Assembly (NCBI GenBank): GCA_000405345.1
Contig: ASPC01000038.1
Location: 4,269 to 17,696, forward strand
DNA: 13,428 bases
Origin: Atribacteria bacterium SCGC AAA255-N14
GTDB lineage: Bacteria > Atribacterota > JS1 > SB-45 > 34-128
Direction: 5' to 3'
Shown here: positions 1 through 6,242 of the stretch, piece after piece
Numbering within the stretch: the stretch's first letter is position 1
Layout: every line of letters starts with the position of its first letter
Translations under genes and position numbers: made by a program
Notes under the pieces: generated by a model
What the model was told of the DNA's origin: nothing
The model's database searches: none
Seen by the model: the letters and a program-made list of their open reading frames with translations, nothing else

Positions 1-479
1 GTTTCCTCTGTTTCCTGTCCCTGCTCAGACGGGGAATCAGAAATTAAATTAACTTTAATTTGAGGAGTTATATCTTTGTGTAAGTTAACCGGTACAGTAT
101 GGACACCCAATTTTTTTAAGGATTCTTTTAAATTAAGTTTCTTTTTATCTAATTCAATTCCGTGTTCCTTTAATAGAGCTTCTACAATATCTTTGCTGGT
201 TACAGAACCGAAAAGCTTTCCTTCTTCCCCAGCTTTAACTTTAATTTCCAGGGAGATATTATTAATTTTTTCTGCTAATTCCTTAACTTCCTTCAACTCT
301 CCCTCTCTTTGTTCTGCTTCTCGTTTCTTTAAATATTCTATTTGTTTAAAGTTATCTACGGTAAAAGAAATTGCTTTACCTTGGGGAATTAAAAAATTAC
401 GGGCAAAGCCATCGCTTACTTCAACTACGTCTCCTACTTGTCCAATTTTTTCTATATTTTGTTTCAAAATTATTTTCAT
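1..479 (-). CDS. rplI: 50S ribosomal protein L9 (3' end beyond window)
   Basis: L9 binds 23S rRNA near the base of the L1 stalk and helps keep the reading frame. The translated N-terminus begins MKIILKQNIEKIGQVGDVVE and continues with DGFARNFLIPQGKA, which is the family's N-terminal signature. A charged connecting helix follows (about residues 50-80, KKREAEQREGELKEVKEL), then the C-terminal domain with GKLFGSVTSKDI. The ATG at 479 has a GGAGG (complement of 488-492) 8 bases upstream, so the start is secure. The reading frame stays open to the left edge: 159 codons are visible without a stop, whereas L9 is usually about 147-150 residues. The last visible residues (SDSPSEQGQETEE) form an acidic extra tail. 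It lies downstream of rpsF-rpsR-DUF2232, as in Bacillus-type order, about 280 bases after the DUF2232 gene. Confidence 0.96.
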   Translation of the reverse strand, partial: MKIILKQNIEKIGQVGDVVEVSDGFARNFLIPQGKAISFTVDNFKQIEYLKKREAEQREGELKEVKELAEKINNISLEIKVKAGEEGKLFGSVTSKDIVEALLKEHGIELDKKKLNLKESLKKLGVHTVPVNLHKDITPQIKVNLISDSPSEQGQETEE

Positions 480-600
480 CTTTTAAGCCTCCCTGTTCTA
501 TTCTCTATTTATTATAAATTTTTCCGTCGTTTTTAGCAAGATTTATTATTCGTTGGCATCAAATACTGGTTTTCAGTTGACATTTTTCTGTATGTAACTA

Positions 601-765
601 AAAACTTAAAGCGAAAAGCTAAAAATCATAATTCAAAATTCAAAACATTTTCTTCAATTTTAAGTTTTAAGTTATAGTTTTGCGCTTTTCGTTTTTAGCT
701 ATAACTATACGCTAAACGCTTTACGCTAATATACAAATACTATTTACTATTCACTAACGACTAAT
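601..765. repeat. Period-7 degenerate tandem repeat tract (copy 1)
   Basis: The gap between the DUF2232 gene and rplI holds 7 heptads from 601 to 649 (AAAACTT, AAAGCGA, AAAGCTA, AAAATCA, TAATTCA, AAATTCA, AAACATT). A 6-base spacer TTCTTC follows, then an unbroken run of heptads from 656 into the stop codon of the DUF2232 gene (AATTTTA, AGTTTTA, AGTTATA, GTTTTGC, GCTTTTC ... CTATACG, CTAAACG, CTTTACG). The left and right halves are roughly reverse complements, so a long imperfect hairpin is possible. No reading frame or family is recognisable. Bases 482-600 hold nothing I can identify. Confidence 0.85.
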
Positions 766-1728
766 CTATTCTTTTCTGGCAATGAGTAATTTTCTAAAAT
801 CTATCCATATATCTAGCATGGCTGCCCAGACAACAATTTGGGATAAAAGAGGTTGAAAACACACCAGAATATATATAACCCACTTTAAAAGATTTTTAAT
901 TTTAAACCGCTCTAAGATAAAGCCGGTTAAAGAAAGACCATAAATCAAAAATACCACTGCAAAAAAAACTTGAATATTTATTCCAATTTTATTTAAAAGA
1001 GGTATCTTGTAAGTTGTTCCTAGAATTATCAATACCATCCCTAAAAGATAACTCCAAAAAAAAGACTTGGAAGCTCTCCAGTTAGGAAAGGGTGAAAAGT
1101 TAGCTAGTTTATATCCAAATCTCTTTAAAATCAAACGAGCTACCCAGTAATTTAAAATAGTATCAAAAATTGAAGCAAGAATAATCATTCCCGGGAATGC
1201 TATCTTAACAATACTAATGGTTTGAGTTAAGGAATCTTTCAGGGTAGCTAATTGTTCCGGAGATAGTCCCATATTGCTATAAAAATTCAAAGATTGAGTT
1301 ATAATTTTATCTATCTCTTCAATATCAAATAATACGGCGTTGAGATCTAAAACCCAAAAACCGATTAAAAGGATTAAACCTTTAGAAACAAGGGAAGCTA
1401 CACTTCCAATGATAATAATATCGGTTAAGGATAATTCTTTTTTTATACCAAACCCTAAAGTCAATCCCAATATTCCGAAACCTAATAGAACCATAAGCCC
1501 TTGTATGGGACCAGCTAGAATAGTTACCAAAATCCCTGATATAAAAGTTGAGATAATGGCAAACTTTATGCTATGGCGTAAACATAAAATTATAATCGGT
1601 AGGGGGCACAAAAAACTTACCAGTGTACCTAACAGGGGAATGTAAATACTGATAATAAATAAAACAGCAGTAATTGCTGCTAAAAATGCACCCTCAACTA
1701 TCGATTTAGTTGGAATTTGTTCAGTCAA
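766..1728 (-). CDS. DUF2232 (YybS-like) integral membrane protein
   Basis: A hydrophobic protein of about 320 residues with roughly eight predicted membrane segments, matching the DUF2232/YybS family in length, hydropathy and the N-terminal pattern IVEGAFLAAITAVLFIISIY. The biochemical role of the family is not established; the fold resembles S-component-like membrane proteins, so transport is a guess. The frame is open back to a GTG at 1740, but that codon has no Shine-Dalgarno sequence. A TTG at 1728 has GAGG six bases upstream and gives the more typical N-terminus MTEQIPTKSIVEG, so I chose it. It lies between rpsR and rplI, exactly where yybS lies in Bacillus, but the gdpP gene that normally follows is absent. 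A period-7 repeat tract flanks it on each side. Confidence 0.85.
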   Translation of the reverse strand: MTEQIPTKSIVEGAFLAAITAVLFIISIYIPLLGTLVSFLCPLPIIILCLRHSIKFAIISTFISGILVTILAGPIQGLMVLLGFGILGLTLGFGIKKELSLTDIIIIGSVASLVSKGLILLIGFWVLDLNAVLFDIEEIDKIITQSLNFYSNMGLSPEQLATLKDSLTQTISIVKIAFPGMIILASIFDTILNYWVARLILKRFGYKLANFSPFPNWRASKSFFWSYLLGMVLIILGTTYKIPLLNKIGINIQVFFAVVFLIYGLSLTGFILERFKIKNLLKWVIYILVCFQPLLSQIVVWAAMLDIWIDFRKLLIARKE

Positions 1729-1752
1729 TAAAAACCTCACTTTGGTATTTAA

Positions 1753-1890
1753 AAAACTAAAAACTTAAAGCGAAAAGCGAAAAACCATAATTCAAAATTC
1801 AAAACTTTTTCTTCAATTTTAAGTTTTAAGTTTTAGTTTTGTGCTTTGCGCTTTTCTCCATATACTATATACTAAATACTAAATACTAAT
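1753..1890. repeat. Period-7 degenerate tandem repeat tract (copy 2)
   Basis: Same architecture as the tract at 601-765: heptads AAAACTA, AAAACTT, AAAGCGA, AAAGCGA, AAAACCA, TAATTCA, AAATTCA, AAACTTT (1753-1808), the same 6-base spacer TTCTTC (1809-1814), then AATTTTA, AGTTTTA, AGTTTTA, GTTTTGT, GCTTTGC, GCTTTTC and ACTATAT/ACTAAAT units, running without a break into the stop codon of rpsR at 1891. It fills almost the whole gap between rpsR and the DUF2232 gene. Confidence 0.87.
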
Positions 1891-2124
1891 TTATTTCGCC
1901 ACATAAGGGAGAAGTCCTATTTCTCTTGCTCTTTTTATAGATATAGCCAGTGTACGTTGATGTCTTGCGCAGTTTCCGGTTGCTCTACGAGGCAGCATTT
2001 TACCTTGTTCAGTAATAAATTTTCTTAATAAATCTACATCTTTATAATCAGCTACTATTTTTTCTTTGCAAAAAAGACAAACTTTCCTTTGTGGTCTTCT
2101 AAAAGAACCATATCGTGCTATCAA
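1891..2124 (-). CDS. rpsR: 30S ribosomal protein S18, zinc-ligand (C+) form
   Basis: S18 pairs with S6 on the platform of the small ribosomal subunit. The 77-residue product carries the family core [20 protein letters not shown], then RRATGNC, and ends [15 protein letters not shown]. It has CLFC (Cys16, Cys19) plus Cys52 and His55 in NCARH. This is a CxxC...CxxH set able to bind zinc, as in the C+ versions of several ribosomal proteins; many bacteria have lost these residues in S18. The start is TTG at 2124: GGAGG (complement of 2136-2140) lies 11 bases upstream and no in-frame ATG exists near it. Only 60 bases separate it from rpsF, and the ssb gene usually found between the two is missing. 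Confidence 0.96.
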   Translation of the reverse strand: MIARYGSFRRPQRKVCLFCKEKIVADYKDVDLLRKFITEQGKMLPRRATGNCARHQRTLAISIKRAREIGLLPYVAK

Positions 2125-2184
2125 TTTGTATTTTTCCTCCTTCTTAATCTATTTTCTCTTTTTAATATTTCTTTAAATAATTAA

Positions 2185-2496
2185 TCAGCTATCTTTATTT
2201 TGAATTTTTTCTTTATCTTGTAAGGTTAATAAATATCTGATAATTCTTTCTTCTAACTTCATAACTCTTTCAAGTTCAGGAATAATTTTTTCATCTATAT
2301 TGAAATTTAAAACAACATAAATCGCCTCTGTGAAATCCTTAATTTCATAAGCTAACATTCTTTTGCCCCATTTATTTGTCTTAGTTATTTCTCCCTTTGC
2401 GTTGGTAATAATCTTTTTTAATTTATCTAATAAGGAATCTAGTTCTTTATCTTCTAACTGGGGATTTAGGGCAAGCATTATTTCATAACTTCTCAT
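2185..2496 (-). CDS. rpsF: 30S ribosomal protein S6
   Basis: S6 binds 16S rRNA together with S18 in the central domain of the small subunit. The 103-residue protein begins MRSYEIMLALNPQL and has the family pattern KWGKRMLAYEIKDFTEAIYV, then a LERVMKLEERIIRYLLT segment; length and motifs are normal. The ATG at 2496 is preceded by a near-perfect GGAGG (complement of 2506-2510) at 9 bases. It is the first gene of the operon: a strong promoter (2578-2605) and a leader hairpin (2510-2535) lie directly upstream. rpsR, the DUF2232 gene and rplI follow on the same strand. Confidence 0.97.
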   Translation of the reverse strand: MRSYEIMLALNPQLEDKELDSLLDKLKKIITNAKGEITKTNKWGKRMLAYEIKDFTEAIYVVLNFNIDEKIIPELERVMKLEERIIRYLLTLQDKEKIQNKDS

Positions 2497-2509
2497 CTGT
2501 TAACACCTC

Positions 2510-2535
2510 CTTTCGGTTTAATCAGCCCCCGAAAG
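2510..2535 (-). promoter_or_regulatory. Leader hairpin before rpsF, candidate S6:S18 autoregulatory site
   Basis: In the transcript, CTTTCGG pairs perfectly with CCGAAAG (7 bp; arms at 2529-2535 and 2510-2516) around a 12-base loop. The 3' arm runs into the Shine-Dalgarno GGAGG. The rpsF leaders of many bacteria contain a structured site with a conserved CCG that imitates the 16S rRNA target and lets the S6:S18 complex repress the operon. Here ACCG at the foot of the hairpin and its contact with the ribosome-binding site fit that scheme. The hairpin is seen directly; identity with the known motif is inferred. Confidence 0.5.
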
Positions 2536-2577
2536 ATTCTTCAGGAGCAAGGAAACTATAAATATAAAACGATTTAT

Positions 2578-2605
2578 ATTATATCACAGATATTTTCGAT
2601 AGCAA
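2578..2605 (-). promoter_or_regulatory. Sigma-70-type promoter of the rpsF operon
   Basis: On the minus strand, a -35 element TTGCTA (complement of 2600-2605) is followed after 16 bases by a perfect -10 TATAAT (complement of 2578-2583). An extra TGA just before it makes TGATATAAT, an extended -10. It points at rpsF with a predicted leader of about 75 bases. This is the best promoter match I found in the window. Confidence 0.8.
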
Positions 2606-2624
2606 GTCTAAATTCGTATCCATT

Positions 2625-2980
2625 TAGTTAGCTAGTTAGCTGGTTAATAAATTAGTCGTTAGCCTAAACATAAAATAAGAAACTAGTTTTTGGTTTATAG
2701 TTTTTGGTTTTTAGATAAGAAAATTAGTTATCAATATACAATTAAAAGCTTAGGGCGAAAAGCGAAAACTATAATTTAAAACTAAAAACTTTTTCTCTCA
2801 ATACTAAATTTTAAGTTTTATTTTTTTGCTTCTTTATCTTTTTATTTTGCTATATAGTATGCGAGATAAGAAATATGGTGCTCAATAGATAAAACAATAT
2901 ATTTAAATTTTTAATTTTAAGCTATGGTTTTACGTTTTGCGCTTTTCATTTTGCGTTTTATTACTATATACTAATTAAGA
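2625..2980. repeat. Composite octad plus heptad repeat region (copy 3)
   Basis: This fills most of the gap between the DUF951 gene and the rpsF promoter. It opens with octads TAGTTAGC, TAGTTAGC, TGGTTAAT (2625-2648). A stretch with TTTTTGGTTTATAG-like units (about 2685-2730) is the reverse complement of part of 6060-6140. Heptads follow (AAAAGCT, TAGGGCG, AAAAGCG, AAAACTA, TAATTTA, AAACTAA, AAACTTT; 2744-2792), then an irregular A/T-rich middle, and heptads again at 2921-2976 (GCTATGG, TTTTACG, TTTTGCG, CTTTTCA). From about 2735 on, it is a diverged copy of 3297-3529. No gene is apparent. Confidence 0.8.
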
Positions 2981-3013
2981 CTTATAGGAAAAGGGAATTC
3001 CTATGCGGTTAAA

Positions 3014-3202
3014 TTAATCCCTAGGAATAATTTCTCTAATTTTCTTCTCTAATTTTACCCGGGGAACCAAGACTTTTCTGCCGCAACAAAGACATTTTAA
3101 GCCAATATCAATACCGGTTCTGGTAATTTCCCAATGGAAACCACCACAAGGGTGTTTCTTCTTCAATCTAATAATATCTCCCATTCCTAATTTTAAAGGC
3201 AT
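3014..3202 (-). CDS. DUF951 family small zinc-ribbon-like protein
   Basis: A 62-residue protein of the DUF951 (YyzM-like) family. It shows the family hallmarks: an N-terminal GMGDIIRLKKKHPCGG, a central GxDIGLKCLCCGRKV, and a basic tail PRVKLEKKIREI. His17, Cys19, Cys37 and Cys40 could hold a zinc ion; I infer a nucleic-acid-binding role from the small size, basic charge and ribosomal-gene context, but no function is established. The ATG at 3202 has AAGGA about nine bases upstream. In Firmicutes this gene lies near ychF and the rpsF operon; here ychF is absent. Long repeat regions flank it on both sides, so it may have its own promoter, which I could not identify. Confidence 0.9.
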   Translation of the reverse strand: MPLKLGMGDIIRLKKKHPCGGFHWEITRTGIDIGLKCLCCGRKVLVPRVKLEKKIREIIPRD

Positions 3203-3220
3203 GTTACTATATCCTTATTT

Positions 3221-3535
3221 ACCGATTTACCAATTAACCGATTCACCAATTGGCCGATTAAATCATATAACTAGTTTTCGGTCCTCGGCTTTTAGTATAC
3301 AATTAAAAACTTAAAACGAAAAGCGAAAAACCATAATTTAAAATTCAAAACTTTTTCATAGATTTAAAATTTTAAGTTCTGTTTTTACTTCTTTAGTTTT
3401 TTAGTTTTGAAGTATGTTATATGAGATAGGATAAACGAAACTTAATATACAACGCTACGTATTTAAATTTTAAATTTTGAGCTATGGCTTTTCGTTTTTC
3501 GCTATATACTATACGCTACCCGCTATACTTCATTA
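3221..3535. repeat. Composite octad plus heptad repeat region (copy 4)
   Basis: This spans almost the entire 337-base gap between the M16 peptidase gene and the DUF951 gene. Five octads come first (ACCGATTT, ACCAATTA, ACCGATTC, ACCAATTG, GCCGATTA; 3221-3260). Seven heptads follow at 3305-3353 (AAAAACT, TAAAACG, AAAAGCG, AAAAACC, ATAATTT, AAAATTC, AAAACTT), then a degenerate middle, then heptads at 3481-3529 (GCTATGG, CTTTTCG, TTTTTCG, CTATATA, CTATACG, CTACCCG, CTATACT). Its 3297-3529 portion aligns by eye with 2735-2970, although the spacing differs. No gene is apparent. Confidence 0.82.
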
Positions 3536-3539
3536 TTGA

Positions 3540-4817
3540 CTAACCTAATTTCTGCAGAAGAGAATCATATTCTTCTTTATTCTTTTGTTTGAAGGGACCA
3601 ACAATAGATAAATTTATTTTATCTTTGGTAAAAATATTTTGAGCCATTTTCTGAATATCTTTCACTTTTACTTCTTCAATTTTTTCTTTTATTTCGTCAA
3701 AAGCTGAAGGTCTACCATATAAAAGCATCCTATCCCCCAACCAAAATGCCCTGTTTAAAGTACTTTCCAAACCTAAAGATAGTGCACCCTTATACATTTC
3801 TTTTGCTTTTCTCAATTCATCTTCTTCTAAATTATTATCTTTTATTTTATTAAGTTCCTCTAAAATTGTCTGGATAGTTTCCCTCAGTTTACTTGAATCG
3901 ATACCGGCATAAATATTAAAAGAACTGATATCATTAAAATACTGAATAAATGAATGGATATCATAAGCTAAACTTTTTTTGACTCTTATTTCTTGAAAAA
4001 GCCGGGAACTTAATCCCGAGCCTAATATTATATCTAATAAATCCGCAGAGTATTTATCAGGATCTAGCCGGGAAATTCCGGGAAAACCAAAAGAAAGATG
4101 AGTCTGGTTACTCTTTTTAAATTTTATTCCTATTTGAGTATTTTTCTGATTATCCTTTGCGGGTAAATAATTTTTAACTTCACCTTTTTCCATTATTTTA
4201 AAATATTTTTCGACCTGCAGAATTACTTCTGCTGTCTTAATATTTCCTGCAACACTTATTACTAAATTGTTGGGACGATAAAATTTATTTATATATGATA
4301 AGATATCTTCTCTTTGCATGCTAAGCACACTTTTTTCATTTCCGAGAACAGGCCTACCCAGAGGATGATTTTTCCACATTATCCTGTCAAGCAAGATTTC
4401 TACTAATTCTTCCGGTATATCCTGATATTTCTTAATCTCCTCGGTAATTACATTTTTTTCCTGATGAAGATCTTCTTCTCTAATTAACGAATTTAATATT
4501 ATATCAGCCAATACATCAAAAGCAACCTTAAATTGTTCCTGAGGAACTTTAGTATATAGATGAGTTGTCTCTTTAGAGGTAGAAGCGTTTATTTCTCCGC
4601 CAATACCTTCTATTACCTGAGATATTTCTAAAGTGCTCTTTCTCTTGTTAGTTCCTTTAAATAGCATATGTTCGATGAGGTGAGAAATTCCTTGACGTTT
4701 TTGTGCTTCGTACCTTGACCCGGCTCCTATTCCGAAAACAATAGCTACTGATTTCATGTAGGGCATTTCTTCTACTACGATCCTTAAACCATTTTCTAAT
4801 TTTTTTACCTTGTAAAT
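3540..4817 (-). CDS. M16 family zinc metallopeptidase, probable ATT start
   Basis: A processing-protease-like peptidase (insulinase/pitrilysin family, MlpA/YmxG type). From the ATT start it is 425 residues. The inverted zinc motif HLIEH is at residues 46-50 and the third ligand Glu lies in VITEEIKKYQ near residue 126, so the catalytic site is complete. The second M16 domain shows GSGLSSRLFQEIRVKKSLAY. The first in-frame ATG (4766) would remove the conserved first strand (YKVKKLENGLRIVVEE) and has no ribosome-binding site. The frame is open upstream to a TAA with no ATG, GTG or TTG. An AGGAGG lies 7 bases before ATT at 4817 (ATC at 4820 is 4 bases away). Substrates are unknown. It follows mreC by about 110 bases, with no signal peptide visible. 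Confidence 0.9.
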   Translation of the reverse strand: MYKVKKLENGLRIVVEEMPYMKSVAIVFGIGAGSRYEAQKRQGISHLIEHMLFKGTNKRKSTLEISQVIEGIGGEINASTSKETTHLYTKVPQEQFKVAFDVLADIILNSLIREEDLHQEKNVITEEIKKYQDIPEELVEILLDRIMWKNHPLGRPVLGNEKSVLSMQREDILSYINKFYRPNNLVISVAGNIKTAEVILQVEKYFKIMEKGEVKNYLPAKDNQKNTQIGIKFKKSNQTHLSFGFPGISRLDPDKYSADLLDIILGSGLSSRLFQEIRVKKSLAYDIHSFIQYFNDISSFNIYAGIDSSKLRETIQTILEELNKIKDNNLEEDELRKAKEMYKGALSLGLESTLNRAFWLGDRMLLYGRPSAFDEIKEKIEEVKVKDIQKMAQNIFTKDKINLSIVGPFKQKNKEEYDSLLQKLG

Positions 4818-4824
4818 GATGGTT

Positions 4825-4830
4825 CCTCCT
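4825..4830 (-). promoter_or_regulatory. Strong ribosome-binding site that sets the M16 peptidase start
   Basis: AGGAGG on the minus strand, within GAGGAGGAACC, lies 7 bases before an ATT codon at 4817 and 58 bases before the first ATG at 4766. A site this strong and this well spaced implies initiation at ATT (or ATC at 4820), not at the ATG. Confidence 0.7.
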
Positions 4831-4927
4831 CTTAATTAGTATCGAGTATCACGTTAAGAAAATCAGAATTCAGGAATGGAGACGTGATATATTGTGTTCG
4901 AAGTAGGACAGGCGTCTCAATCGAATT

Positions 4928-5746
4928 CTATTCGGATTTTTTCACTACAAATACTTCTTCTAATTTAGTAAAATCCACCTCTGGTCTTACTATTACTTTT
5001 TGAAATAAATCATGGCTTTCCTTTTTTATCCCAACTATCTTACCAATAATAATTCCCTTGGGGAAAATGCTTCCTAATCCGGAAGTAATCACTACATCGT
5101 TTATTTTTACATCAGCATCATTGGAAAGATATTCTATATAGCAATAATTGCTTTCGCTTCCCTTCACTACCCCTATATCTCTTGATCTCTGAGTCATACC
5201 TCCCACAGCACTTCTTTGATCTAATATTAATAATATTTTTGCTGTTCGGGAATCGACACTAACTACCCTGCCAACCAATCCACGGTGAGTTGCCACCGCC
5301 ATATTTTTCTCTACTCCATCAGTTATTCCTTTATCAATAATTATACTATTAAACCAGTTTCCTGGTTCCCGGCTGATTACCAAAGAGGGGATCATTTCAT
5401 AAGAAAAAGTTTCTTTAAGTTCTAACAGCTTTTTCAACCTATCATAGGCTATCAATTTTTCTTTTAATGTAGCGTTTTCCTGATAGGTAATTTCAATTTT
5501 TTCTTTTAGCTCTTTATTCTCTTCTTCCAGTCTCTTAAATTCGGCTATGGCTTTTAAGTAGTTTCTTGTATTGTCAGCAACTAAAGTTATCCCCCGATTA
5601 ATTGGGGAAAAAAGTCTTAATCCGGTACTCTCTAACCAATTAAAGTACATTTTGCCATGGTAGTCTATAGTCATTATAAAAATAGTTATAATAATTAATA
5701 TAATAAAAATTACTAAAGCATTGTGTTGAGATGATATTTTTTTCAA
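4928..5746 (-). CDS. mreC: Rod shape-determining protein MreC
   Basis: MreC links cytoplasmic MreB to the peptidoglycan elongation enzymes outside the membrane. The 272-residue protein has a short cytoplasmic head, one membrane helix (about residues 10-27), a coiled coil (about 64-112, EFKRLEEENKELKEKIEI and onward) and the extracellular double beta-barrel domain with REPGNWFNSIIIDKG, then MAVATHRGLVGRVVSV and ITSGLGSIFPKGIIIGKI. Length and order of domains are normal. The start is TTG at 5746; GAGG lies 10 bases upstream and no in-frame ATG is near it. The leader, including this GAGG, is the edge of an octad repeat tract. It is downstream of mreB but nearly 500 bases away, and no mreD follows: the next gene is the M16 peptidase. 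Confidence 0.94.
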   Translation of the reverse strand: MKKISSQHNALVIFIILIIITIFIMTIDYHGKMYFNWLESTGLRLFSPINRGITLVADNTRNYLKAIAEFKRLEEENKELKEKIEITYQENATLKEKLIAYDRLKKLLELKETFSYEMIPSLVISREPGNWFNSIIIDKGITDGVEKNMAVATHRGLVGRVVSVDSRTAKILLILDQRSAVGGMTQRSRDIGVVKGSESNYCYIEYLSNDADVKINDVVITSGLGSIFPKGIIIGKIVGIKKESHDLFQKVIVRPEVDFTKLEEVFVVKKSE

Positions 5747-5751
5747 ATTCC

Positions 5752-6242
5752 CAATTCCTCAATTCACCAATTTGCCAATTGACCAATTCTCCAATTGACC
5801 GATTGCCCGATTAATCTGCCGGTTAACCAGTCAAATCAGTTTGCCAGTTAACTAATTAGTATCTCGTATGTATAGTTTATCCAGTTACCCGGTTATCCAG
5901 TTAAAATACACTAATAAGTTTCGAATTATAAGTTTTATGGGAATGACAAGGAGCTTGATTTATCAATCCCGAAAAGCTCGGGTCGGATAAATCCGACCCA
6001 TTAAAGAAATACTTTATTTGAAATACGAAAATGTTTTATGTTTTGAATTATGTTTTTTATCTTTTCGCTTTAAGCTTTTAATTTTATACTGATAGCTAAT
6101 TTTCTTATCTAAAAACTATAAATTATAAACTATAAACCAGTCTTGCAATTTAATTGGTCAATCGGTCAATTGGCAAATTGGTCAATTAATTTTAACCAGC
6201 TAACTAAATGTATACGCTAAACGCTATACGCTCTACGCTAAT
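5752..6242. repeat. Large nested repeat region between mreB and mreC
   Basis: No gene is visible in this gap. Eight octads run from 5752 to 5815 (CAATTCCT, CAATTCAC, CAATTTGC, CAATTGAC, CAATTCTC, CAATTGAC, CGATTGCC, CGATTAAT). More period-8 units occur around 5877-5908 (GTTTATCC, AGTTACCC, GGTTATCC, AGTTAAAA). A GC-rich hairpin lies at 5957-5999. Heptad-like units follow at about 6113-6138 (AAAAACT, ATAAATT, ATAAACT). Octads in reverse orientation are at 6152-6207 (AATTGGTC, AATCGGTC, AATTGGCA, AATTGGTC), and heptads at 6211-6245 (TATACGC, TAAACGC, TATACGC, TCTACGC) run into the mreB stop codon. The two octad blocks are reverse complements about 340 bases apart. Confidence 0.85.
5957..5999. 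repeat. Compact alternative-hairpin element
   Basis: Three inverted pairs overlap: GATTTATC (5957-5964) with GATAAATC (5986-5993), enclosing CCCGA (5968-5972) with TCGGG (5978-5982); and GGGTCGGA (5980-5987) with TCCGACCC (5992-5999) around a 4-base loop. The last hairpin excludes the first two, so two alternative folds are possible. It is far more GC-rich than the surrounding repeats. No T-run follows on either strand, so it is not a standard terminator. Confidence 0.65.

Noticed and set aside
76..486. Plus-strand open frame of 136 codons at the left edge
   Set aside because: It is the antisense of rplI, whose frame gives an unmistakable L9 protein with a good ribosome-binding site.
4847..4889. 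8-base inverted repeat TATCACGT/ACGTGATA (and GAGACG/CGTCTC) upstream of the M16 gene
   Set aside because: Arms are short and 27 or more bases apart; this could arise by chance, and no regulator is implied.
5752..5815. Regularly spaced short units that could suggest a CRISPR array
   Set aside because: The units are 8 bases long and contiguous, with no unique spacers of constant length, and no cas genes are near.
5980..5999. Possible intrinsic terminator after mreB
   Set aside because: The hairpin is strong but no U-run follows on either strand and it lies about 240 bases past the mreB stop.
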